Below are positions 1-5,088 of a stretch of 6,617 nucleotides of DNA, in pieces. The notes under the pieces were generated by a model. It was not told where the DNA came from. It searched no databases and saw only the letters and a program-made list of their open reading frames with translations. Each line of letters opens with the position of its first letter. Position 1 is the stretch's first letter. Both the position numbers and the translations under genes were made by a program. Source of the stretch: an uncultured Solirubrobacteraceae bacterium (GTDB lineage Bacteria > Actinomycetota > Thermoleophilia > Solirubrobacterales > Solirubrobacteraceae); assembly GCA_955652215.1 (NCBI GenBank), contig CATPAX010000285.1, positions 1-6,617 on the forward strand, read 5' to 3'.

Positions 1-657
1 ATTGTGCTCTGCTTCTTGGTCTCGTTTGCGCTTTCGCGCAGCAGCGGGTTCATGGGGCTCCGCCTCAAGTCGATCAAGGATCCCGTCGACGGCACACTGC
101 ACGTGGTCAGCGCGAGCATTCCACCGTGGAACGCGTCGTCCTCGAACTACAGCCTCACCGGCGTCATCCAGGCGCCCGGGCTTCCCGCGACGACGGTCAA
201 GCGCGGCGGCCTGGCGTCCACCTCCAAGTGGCCGCAGCCGGGCCAAGACCTGCCGGTGACAGTTTCCCGTGCCAACCCGACCAAGTTCATCATTCGTTGG
301 GATGAGGTCGACAGCAGCTCGGCCCAGGGGACGCGCTTGGCCGACCAGCTCGCGCGGTCGATCAACCAGGGTCAGGCAGGCGCAGCCGGCTCGGCGTCCA
401 ACTCCTCGAGCGTTGTGATCGATGCCCGTAGTGATCCCGCGCTCCGCCAGCAGGTCTTGGGAATGCTCGAGGGGCAGGGGGTCGACGTCGACCAGCTCCG
501 CACTGCCGGCGCCGGTGGCCCGGCCGCCGCCAGCGGCAGCGCTGTCGCTGATGACGTAGAGCTGCTCGAGAAGCTGAGCGAGCTGCACGAGAAGGGCGCG
601 CTGACCGACCAGGAGTTCGCCGAGCAGAAGGCCAAGATCCTCGGATCGGGAGCCTGA
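1..657 (+). CDS. SHOCT-domain envelope protein, 5' end outside the window
   Basis: The frame is open from the first base, so the true start is probably upstream; the GTG at 4 and ATG at 52 are only fallback starts. Codons 1-13 are hydrophobic and look like the end of a membrane segment or signal peptide. The next 90 or so residues form a beta-rich, probably extracytoplasmic domain with a KWPQPGQDLPVTV stretch and an FIIRWDEVD ending, a pattern I recall from actinobacterial hypothetical membrane proteins. A Gly/Ala/Ser-rich linker follows. The last 32 residues (ELLEKLSELHEKGALTDQEF...) are a SHOCT domain, a short two-helix module found at many protein C-termini and thought to mediate oligomerisation. 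The function is unknown. The next gene, 21 nt downstream, also ends in a SHOCT domain, so the two products may interact (inference). Confidence 0.85.
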   Translation: MVLCFLVSFALSRSSGFMGLRLKSIKDPVDGTLHVVSASIPPWNASSSNYSLTGVIQAPGLPATTVKRGGLASTSKWPQPGQDLPVTVSRANPTKFIIRWDEVDSSSAQGTRLADQLARSINQGQAGAAGSASNSSSVVIDARSDPALRQQVLGMLEGQGVDVDQLRTAGAGGPAAASGSAVADDVELLEKLSELHEKGALTDQEFAEQKAKILGSGA

Positions 658-678
658 CGACGGGAAGCCACAGCAGCG

Positions 679-1377
679 ATGAGCCTTCCTCAGCCAAGTG
701 GACGGACGATCGTCGGGGTCGCTCTGATGCTGTTCTCCTCAGTCTTGATGGGAGTCGGCATCCACCACCTGATCGCCACCGGGACTTGTTCGTCCAACGG
801 CTATAGCCAGTACGGGCCGGTTCAGACCTGTCCAGCCGGTACGAGCGCATGGTTCTTCTTCGTGTTCGGGGGAGTGATCGGCAATGTGATCGGGACATTC
901 GTCGCCGGCAGTCCAAGTTTGATCTTCGCGACGCTGTTCCCGGCGATCGGCCTCGGAGCGCTGACGCTCAACTTCGACACGCACGCGGCCTCATCTGCCA
1001 AGACGTTCGGCCTGCTGTTCGGCGGCGGCTTTCTCCTGGCCGGCGTGATCTCTGCCGGCGCGCTCTTGGGATCGGCCCTGCGCGGAGCGGGGCGTCCGCA
1101 ACGCGGCCGGACTGCACGGGCGGGTCGGCGTGCGGGGACGGGGGGGACTTCACAACCGGCGAGCGTTACGACGACTGCGTCAAACTGGACAGTGCCCTCG
1201 CCCTCGCCCTCGTTCTCGTCCTCACCGCTGCCCTCGCCGCCGTCCGCAGGCCAAGCGTCGAGTCAGTCATACGGGGTCCTGGATCAGATCTCCCGGCTGT
1301 CGGACCTGCACACGTCCGGGGTGCTGACCGACGCTGAGTTCGAATCCGAGAAGACCAAGCTGCTCAATCGGATGTAG
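679..1377 (+). CDS. Four-TM membrane protein with C-terminal SHOCT domain
   Basis: The 232-residue product has four likely transmembrane segments at about residues 11-33, 57-76, 80-98 and 108-134. Cys37 and Cys51 lie in the first loop and could form a disulfide if that loop is external. After the last helix comes an Arg-rich stretch (135-152), typical of a cytoplasmic side, then a low-complexity Ser/Pro linker (about 165-190), then a SHOCT domain at 199-232 (VLDQISRLSDLHTSGVLTDAEF...). The start ATG has only a weak purine-rich stretch (GACGGGAAG) well upstream. The gene sits 21 nt after the preceding SHOCT gene and its TAG is 2 nt before the next ATG, so the three are probably one operon. Membrane location is well supported; the biochemical role is unknown. 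Confidence 0.85.
   Translation: MSLPQPSGRTIVGVALMLFSSVLMGVGIHHLIATGTCSSNGYSQYGPVQTCPAGTSAWFFFVFGGVIGNVIGTFVAGSPSLIFATLFPAIGLGALTLNFDTHAASSAKTFGLLFGGGFLLAGVISAGALLGSALRGAGRPQRGRTARAGRRAGTGGTSQPASVTTTASNWTVPSPSPSFSSSPLPSPPSAGQASSQSYGVLDQISRLSDLHTSGVLTDAEFESEKTKLLNRM
1195..1224 (+). repeat. CCCTCG-type hexamer run in a Ser/Pro linker
   Basis: Three perfect CCCTCG hexamers (1195-1212) are followed by the degenerate TTCTCG and TCCTCA, and another CCCTCG lies at 1231-1236. They encode the Ser/Pro linker between the membrane domain and the SHOCT domain of the gene they sit in. The 6-bp unit preserves frame, so copy-number change would only alter linker length. Confidence 0.7.
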
Positions 1378-1379
1378 AG

Positions 1380-2006
1380 ATGAAGCTGCTCATCGCACTC
1401 GTCGCATGGATCGCCGCTCTGGCCGGTGCGGCCGAGCTCTCGAGCGCGGTCGCCGCTAAGTACGAGAGCTCAGAATCGAGTGCCGTGAGCGCAGGCTCGA
1501 ACGGGGGGAACGCGGGCGCGGCTCCCTTCGATCCCAGCTCGGTGAAGGCCGCCGACCGGCTGTCGCTGTTCAAGCCGGCGAATCTCGGCAAAGCACTGAA
1601 AATCGCCCGGGCCCACTTCCCACGCGATAGCCAGCTCAACGACGCCACCATTTACCCCGGATATCTCGTCCTCATGTTCGTCAGCGCAGGTAACGACAGC
1701 GAAGTGCAAATCGACGCAAACGGGGCGTACAACGGTCCCACATCGGCGGGCAGCTCCGGACAGCCCTCCTTCTCGATCAAGCAGCTGAACGCCGGCACCC
1801 CCTCAAAGCTCGTGAAGGAGATCGCGGCCTCGGCCCATGTCCGGGAATCAGGGTTCAACTACATGATCCTGTCGGCGAATACGGGTAGCGGCCTCAAGTG
1901 GCTGATCTATCCGATACACACTGGTGCGGTCCAGTACTACCAGGCGTCGGTCACCGGACGTGACCTCGTCGCCTGGACCGCCAACGGGCCACGCCCGCTG
2001 CGCTGA
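1380..2006 (+). CDS. Exported hypothetical protein with two similar halves
   Basis: The 208-residue product starts with Lys2 and a hydrophobic stretch (residues 3-18), a signal peptide or N-terminal anchor. A Ser/Gly/Ala-rich segment reaches to about residue 55. The remainder appears to contain two related modules, about 62-117 and 131-197. Each begins with a LF/FS segment, has an amphipathic helix (NLGKALKIARAHF; PSKLVKEIAASAH), then beta strands, and ends in a VQ(I)DANG or YYQASVTG motif. This resembles PepSY-like duplicated envelope domains, and similar proteins are, as I recall, common in Solirubrobacterales; I cannot confirm a family. The ATG lies 2 nt after the previous stop, suggesting coupled translation. 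The last five codons and the TGA (from 1987) belong to the first copy of a tandem repeat. Function unknown. Confidence 0.82.
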   Translation: MKLLIALVAWIAALAGAAELSSAVAAKYESSESSAVSAGSNGGNAGAAPFDPSSVKAADRLSLFKPANLGKALKIARAHFPRDSQLNDATIYPGYLVLMFVSAGNDSEVQIDANGAYNGPTSAGSSGQPSFSIKQLNAGTPSKLVKEIAASAHVRESGFNYMILSANTGSGLKWLIYPIHTGAVQYYQASVTGRDLVAWTANGPRPLR

Positions 2007-2109
2007 CACGACCCCGCAGGCAGGCCGAGCTTTTCCGCACGCCGGCCACGCCCGCTGCGCTGACACGACCCCGCAGGCAGGCCGAGCTTTCCGCACGCCG
2101 GCCACGCCC
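1987..2109. repeat. 57/56-bp tandem direct repeat in a convergent gap
   Basis: Copy 1 is 1987-2043 (57 bp) and copy 2 is 2044-2099 (56 bp). They abut and are identical except for a run of four versus three T at the junction of GAGC and CCGCACGCC. A further ten bases matching the start of the unit (GGCCACGCCC) occupy 2100-2109. Copy 1 encodes the last residues (PRPLR) and stop codon of the upstream gene. The array fills nearly all of the space to the convergent gene ending at 2117. I found no strong stem-loop in the unit, so it is not an obvious terminator. It is most simply a local tandem duplication; it could also be a dispersed genomic repeat. Confidence 0.95.
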
Positions 2110-2116
2110 ACCGTTC

Positions 2117-2683
2117 CTAGGAGGGACCAGAACCCCGTGGAGCGCCCCGTGCCAGCCAGAACCCGGCGAACTGCCGCAGGAGCGGGTCCTGCGCTCTAGC
2201 GACGCGAACCATGTGCGCCCACGCAAGCCCGATCAGGCCGGTGGTCCCCGGTCGGCGGGCAAGAATCACCGCCTGGCCGGCGGCCGCAAGCGGAGCGCTG
2301 AAAGGACTCCCGACGGCATCGGCGAGCGCCTTCAGCCCAGGGGGAGGCGTCCTGCTCGCGTACATGATCACCACGTCGCCTGAGGCGAGCGCTCCAAGCA
2401 GCTGATCGTCGCTCAGCACGCTCTCGTCGCGCAAGACCCGCGCCGAGAAGTGCGGCCCGCTGGTCGGGGGTTTCGAGTCATAGACCGGTCGAGACTGGCC
2501 CGGCCGCAGGAGCCCGGACCCCTGGTCGGCAAATGCCTGACCGGGACCGATCGCTCCGCCGGAGATACCAGCCTGGTCCCGTCCGGCGAAGAACCCCGAT
2601 AGCAGCGCGATAAGCCCCACCGAGAGCGCCAGTGAGGCGAGCACGATCGCGACCCGCTCCAGCGCCGTGTGGGCGAGCTTCAC
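2117..2683 (-). CDS. Membrane-anchored DUF3105-like protein
   Basis: The 188-residue product has one N-terminal transmembrane segment (about 11-33) and an extracytoplasmic domain. The PVYDSKPPTSGPH stretch (66-78) is the signature of DUF3105, a family of unknown function common in actinobacteria. A hydrophobic strand DVVIMY (103-108) and LIGLAWAHMVRV (150-161) match later conserved strands, and the C-terminal helix (about 167-180) ends in a short Arg/Gly tail. Family members usually carry a His-x-x-E-H-G motif just before the VVI(W)Y strand; here that place reads LGALASGD, so those His/Glu residues are absent while His78 is kept. The GTG start overlaps the TGA of the upstream acyltransferase (GTGA), indicating translational coupling. 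A role beside lipid or wax-ester synthesis is possible from position only. Confidence 0.85.
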   Translation of the reverse strand: MKLAHTALERVAIVLASLALSVGLIALLSGFFAGRDQAGISGGAIGPGQAFADQGSGLLRPGQSRPVYDSKPPTSGPHFSARVLRDESVLSDDQLLGALASGDVVIMYASRTPPPGLKALADAVGSPFSAPLAAAGQAVILARRPGTTGLIGLAWAHMVRVARAQDPLLRQFAGFWLARGAPRGSGPS

Positions 2684-4137
2684 TCCGCGGCGCGCAGCGC
2701 GCGCTGCCGAGGCTTTCGCCGGCGACCGCCGTTTCCTGTCGCACTGGACGCCCGGGCCGCGCTGACGGTCTCGTCGATCGAGGCGCGCAATGAGTCCGCG
2801 AGCGCTTCGACATCGGCGAGTGCGTCAAAGTCCGTGACGAGGCCGAAGTTGAGCTGGCCGTTATAGCTGAGGATCGCGATGCCGAGTGCGGTGTTCTCAG
2901 CCAGAGGGACCATCGGGAACATCGTGTCGAGCTCTCGCCCAAGCATGTAGAGCGGATGCTGAGGGCCGGGAATGTTGGTCACGACGAGGTTGAACATCCG
3001 CTGTCGCGCCTGGAGCCTCGCAGCCTGGGCCATGATCGTCGGCGGGGCAAAGCCGGTAAGACGCGTGAGCACCTGGGCGCCGACCGCCTGTCCAGAGTCT
3101 TTGACCGACTCCATCGCCTGACTGACCGTAACCAGGCGCTCGAGCGGATCCGTCAGCCCGACGGGAAGCGGCGCCCACATTGCCGCGACCCGGTTGCCGA
3201 GGGCTCCGCGCTCGATGTCGGCGCGCACCGACACCGGGACCATCGCCCGCAACTCGACCCCGTCGGTGTCGTGGCCGTGCAGGCGCATGTAGCGCCCGAG
3301 GCCACCCGCCACGACCGCAAGGACGACGTCGTTGACAGTGCCGCCCAGCGCGTTCTTGACCGCCTTGAACTCGTCCAAGTTACCCTCGACCCAAGTGAAC
3401 CGACGGTGCGGACCGATCCGGACGTTGAACGGGCTCGACGGAGCGACTTGAAGCCCTGCCGACGCCATCGCCCGCACGCCGGCAAAGCCCTCAAGCGCTC
3501 GGTTCGCCACACTCCACGGGCCGCGGATCGCCGCGCGGACGCCCCGGACGATTTCAGCGGGGACTGTGATCCGCTCCAGGAGCGCGTCGGCGAGCAGCTG
3601 CGCGTCGGTCGGAACGGGGGCGGGGACCCATTCATGCTCCGGTGGCGCGACCGGCATCGGGTCAGGTGAGGTGTCGAACAGCACCGTCGCGATGTCCACT
3701 CCGGACACCCCGTCGACAAGCGCATGATGCGTCTTCGAAAGGACGGCAAACCGGTCATCCTCGAGCGCCTCGACGAGCCACAGCTCCCACAGCGGTCTCG
3801 TCCGATCGAGCTGCTGCGAGAACACTCTGCCAGCTAGGCGTTTGAGCTGCTCCTCGCCGCAAGGGCGCGGCAATGCCGTGTGCCGGACGTGGTAGCGCAG
3901 CTGGAAATGCGGGTCATCGACCCACACCGGGCGGCCTTGGTTGAGGGGAACGAACGCGAGGCGCTGGCGGTAGCGGGGGACAAGATGCAGCCGTGAGTCG
4001 ATGTGCGCGAGGAGCTCGTCGTACGCGGGGGCGGCACCCTTGAATACCGCGCAACCCGCGACGTGCATGTGCGATGAGTCGCGCTCGAGGTGCAGGAACG
4101 AGGCGTCGAGCCCGGTCAACCGGTGTGGGGTCGCCAC
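2680..4137 (-). CDS. Wax ester synthase / diacylglycerol O-acyltransferase (WS/DGAT)
   Basis: The enzyme esterifies fatty alcohols or diacylglycerol with acyl-CoA, making wax esters or triacylglycerol at the inner face of the membrane. The 485-residue length is usual for the family. Visible landmarks in order are the N-terminal RLTGLDASFLHLE (6-18) and MHVAG (24-28), PLWELW (115-120), the catalytic HHxxxDG motif as HHALVDG (137-143, with His138 the expected general base), NDVV (269-272), VTNIPGP (386-392) and the C-terminal LSYNGQLNFGLVTD (423-436). All expected catalytic residues are present. A basic, Ala-rich tail (471-485) follows the domain. The GTG start at 4137 gives the standard family N-terminus; no clear Shine-Dalgarno is visible. 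It is transcribed away from the gene at 4214 and overlaps the DUF3105-like gene downstream by 4 nt. Lipid-substrate specificity cannot be read from the sequence. Confidence 0.97.
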   Translation of the reverse strand: MATPHRLTGLDASFLHLERDSSHMHVAGCAVFKGAAPAYDELLAHIDSRLHLVPRYRQRLAFVPLNQGRPVWVDDPHFQLRYHVRHTALPRPCGEEQLKRLAGRVFSQQLDRTRPLWELWLVEALEDDRFAVLSKTHHALVDGVSGVDIATVLFDTSPDPMPVAPPEHEWVPAPVPTDAQLLADALLERITVPAEIVRGVRAAIRGPWSVANRALEGFAGVRAMASAGLQVAPSSPFNVRIGPHRRFTWVEGNLDEFKAVKNALGGTVNDVVLAVVAGGLGRYMRLHGHDTDGVELRAMVPVSVRADIERGALGNRVAAMWAPLPVGLTDPLERLVTVSQAMESVKDSGQAVGAQVLTRLTGFAPPTIMAQAARLQARQRMFNLVVTNIPGPQHPLYMLGRELDTMFPMVPLAENTALGIAILSYNGQLNFGLVTDFDALADVEALADSLRASIDETVSAARASSATGNGGRRRKPRQRALRAAE

Positions 4138-4199
4138 GGCGTGAGATTCTTGCAGGCTCGACCTCGGCGATTGCGTGTGATACTCGCCGGAGTCGTTCG

Positions 4200-4205
4200 T
4201 AGTCT
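4200..4205 (+). promoter_or_regulatory. Candidate -10 box TAGTCT for a leaderless gene
   Basis: TAGTCT fits the actinobacterial TANNNT -10 element and ends 8 nt before the ATG at 4214, so transcription would begin at or next to the start codon. No TTGACA-like -35 is seen at the usual distance. The gene lacks a Shine-Dalgarno, which agrees with a leaderless mRNA. The whole 76-bp divergent gap (4138-4213) must also hold the promoter of the minus-strand acyltransferase, for which I see no convincing box. Confidence 0.45.
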
Positions 4206-4213
4206 CAGTAGCG

Positions 4214-4681
4214 ATGAGCCTGATCCGTCAGAACCGCCGTCTATCAGCGCTTGTTCTCACGCTGGCGGCACTCGGTGGCCTCGTTGCGTGGCGGCTGTCG
4301 GGGACAGCGCAGGCCCACCGCGCCCATCACGTAGCACCGAGGGCGCTCGCCGACGTTCGGCGGGGGCAGACGCCGCACTTCCGCACCCTGCGACCTGGCC
4401 CGATACGGGTCCAGCCGGGAGGACGGATGCGCAGCACCGCGTGCTTCGTGATCAAGGCTGGATTCGACGGCAGTCCCGTTCTCATCCTGCCCGTGGACTC
4501 GCCTCGGCCCGCGCTCGCGGATTGCCGACCTGTCTGTGTGGATGGGTCGCCGAATGGACGCACACTCGAGGTCTTCGGCGGCAACGTCCACGAAGTCCTT
4601 CCGGCGGAGCTCTGGCACCACGTCGTGCCCTGCGGGTCAGTGCGGCTGCCGCCGGGCTACGCCTTGCCTCTCGGGCACTGA
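4214..4681 (+). CDS. Small exported four-cysteine protein, unknown function
   Basis: The 155-residue product has a basic N-terminus (Arg5, Arg8, Arg9), a hydrophobic core (about 10-26) and a possible signal peptidase site after TAQA (residue 34), so it is probably secreted or anchored. The mature part contains four cysteines (77, 104, 108, 140), the middle pair as CRPVC, suggesting disulfides in an extracytoplasmic domain rather than metal binding. No family was recognised. The frame was preferred over a longer overlapping frame (4090-4755) because it gives a coherent signal peptide, is rich in G/C at third codon positions and starts just after a -10-like box. No Shine-Dalgarno is present. 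It stands alone between the divergent acyltransferase and the RlpA-like gene's leader. Confidence 0.68.
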   Translation: MSLIRQNRRLSALVLTLAALGGLVAWRLSGTAQAHRAHHVAPRALADVRRGQTPHFRTLRPGPIRVQPGGRMRSTACFVIKAGFDGSPVLILPVDSPRPALADCRPVCVDGSPNGRTLEVFGGNVHEVLPAELWHHVVPCGSVRLPPGYALPLGH

Positions 4682-4687
4682 CGCGCG

Positions 4688-4712
4688 ACCCGCCAAGCGT
4701 TCTCGAGCGGGT
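4688..4712 (+). terminator. Weak stem-loop after the four-cysteine gene
   Basis: ACCCGC (4688-4693) and GCGGGT (4707-4712) can form a 6-bp stem with a 13-nt loop, just after the TGA at 4679-4681. There is no T-run. A second small stem, CCCG/CGGG, lies at 4737-4748. These are the only structures I see between 4682 and 4779, and both could be chance. Confidence 0.25.
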
Positions 4713-4779
4713 GGAGTCCGCCAGGCCTCGTCCAAACCCGAACTCGGGGAGCTAAGCGTGACCGGCCGGGGAAACCTAC

Positions 4780-4807
4780 TCAGAGTGTGACAAAACTCAC
4801 ACTCTGA
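4780..4807. promoter_or_regulatory. CRP/GlxR-type operator, perfect 11-bp palindrome
   Basis: TCAGAGTGTGA (4780-4790) and TCACACTCTGA (4797-4807) are perfect inverted copies separated by CAAAAC. The core is TGTGA-N6-TCACA, the classical binding consensus of CRP-family regulators, also used by actinobacterial Crp and GlxR, which respond to cAMP. The dyad extends three bases beyond this core on each side. No T-run follows, so a terminator is unlikely. Its centre (4793.5) lies about 41.5 nt before the transcription start that would be set by TACCTT at 4823-4828, which is the class II activator position. That placement depends on an unproven -10 box. Confidence 0.75.
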
Positions 4808-4822
4808 CCGCCCGATCACGAA

Positions 4823-4828
4823 TACCTT
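4823..4828 (+). promoter_or_regulatory. Candidate -10 box TACCTT upstream of the riboswitch
   Basis: TACCTT fits TANNNT and lies 15 nt before the 5' end of the riboswitch, giving a predicted start near 4835. No good -35 is present, which would suit an activator-dependent promoter served by the palindrome at 4780-4807. Chance matches to TANNNT are frequent, so this is tentative. Confidence 0.35.
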
Positions 4829-4842
4829 CGGTTCTCGTATTC

Positions 4843-5030
4843 GGCCTGCCGAATCGTTCTCGCCAGGCGCGAGGGCGAGCGGGGGAACCATTGCCACGCA
4901 CCCGAGCTGGGTGCATGGCCGGGGCGAATCGGCTGCCCGGTAAACCCGGTCCAACGCCGTAGCGCCGCAGCGACGGACCCATCAGGGTGCCGTCGAAGCG
5001 CCGCGAGTCCGTCAGCTAACCCCGTAGGCG
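4843..5030 (+). promoter_or_regulatory. c-di-AMP riboswitch (ydaO/yuaA type)
   Basis: This leader carries the conserved blocks of the c-di-AMP sensing RNA in the right order: CCGAATC (4849-4855), GAGCGGGGGAACCA (4877-4890), GGGGCGAATC (4921-4930) and a 3' block CCGTCAGCTAACC with CGTAGGC (5009-5029). Helix P1 can form between GCCTGC (4844-4849) and GTAGGC (5024-5029). An internal stem pairs CTCGCC (4859-4864) with GGCGAG (4874-4879). A variable hairpin pairs GCACCC (4898-4903) with GGGTGC (4909-4914), extended by GCCA/TGGC. This class is known to control cell-wall hydrolase and osmolyte genes and usually turns expression off when c-di-AMP is high. The gene downstream encodes an exported RlpA-like protein, a typical target. 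Identification is from motifs; a covariance-model search was not run. Confidence 0.9.
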
Positions 5031-5059
5031 CCAGCCGGCAATCGACAGGAGGCTCCTAC
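5024..5059 (+). promoter_or_regulatory. Alternative hairpin competing with riboswitch P1
   Basis: GTAGGCGCC (5024-5032) can pair with GGCTCCTAC (5051-5059) through eight base pairs and one C-U mismatch. The 5' arm is the 3' strand of riboswitch helix P1, so the two helices exclude each other. The 3' arm takes the last two G of the Shine-Dalgarno AGGAGG. This is a plausible translational expression platform; as drawn, P1 formation would free the ribosome binding site. Pairing was found by eye. Confidence 0.45.
5047..5052 (+). promoter_or_regulatory. Strong Shine-Dalgarno AGGAGG
   Basis: This is the strongest ribosome binding site in the window. It is 9 nt from the ATG at 5062, which opens an eight-codon ORF, but 28 nt from the ATG at 5081 that begins the RlpA-like gene. 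It therefore points to initiation at the short ORF. Confidence 0.85.
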
Positions 5060-5061
5060 AA

Positions 5062-5088
5062 ATGGACGCTCACGCTAACCATGCGTGA
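5062..5088 (+). CDS. Eight-codon upstream ORF overlapping the next start
   Basis: The ORF encodes MDAHANHA and ends at TGA 5086-5088. It has the only good Shine-Dalgarno in the leader (AGGAGG, 9-nt spacing). Its last codons overlap the ATG at 5081 of the RlpA-like gene within ATGCGTGA, so a ribosome finishing here stops 5 nt past the next start and could reinitiate by stepping back. The sequence shows no amino-acid run typical of an attenuator peptide. Whether it is translated is inferred. A +1 slip at GCG-TGA-C would fuse it to the downstream frame, which is a less likely alternative. Confidence 0.55.
   Translation: MDAHANHA

Noticed and set aside
1140..1146. A run of seven G as a possible phase-variation tract
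   Set aside because: The frame is continuous across it and both flanking domains are in the same frame. The run is short for slippage control, and no alternative in-frame product is suggested.
849..1337. A 162-residue open frame within the four-TM SHOCT gene
   Set aside because: The overlapping frame 679-1377 contains both the membrane helices and the SHOCT domain without interruption.
1987..2109. CRISPR array
   Set aside because: Only two copies, directly abutting with no spacers, and no cas genes nearby.
2956..3669. A 237-residue plus-strand open frame
   Set aside because: It lies antisense inside the WS/DGAT gene, whose minus-strand frame has all the family motifs; the plus-strand product looks like a GC-rich shadow.
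4176..4180. A TGTGA half-site in the divergent gap before the four-cysteine gene
   Set aside because: There is no TCACA partner six bases downstream, so it is not a credible CRP-type operator.
4090..4755. A longer plus-strand open frame (221 residues) overlapping the four-cysteine gene and the acyltransferase start
   Set aside because: Its product is Arg/Pro/Ser-rich with no domain or signal, and it runs antisense into the strongly supported WS/DGAT gene; the 155-residue frame has a coherent signal peptide.
4780..4807. Palindrome read as an intrinsic terminator of the four-cysteine gene
   Set aside because: The stem is followed by CCGCCCG with no T-run, and the half-sites match the CRP-family consensus exactly; a terminating role is not excluded but is less likely.
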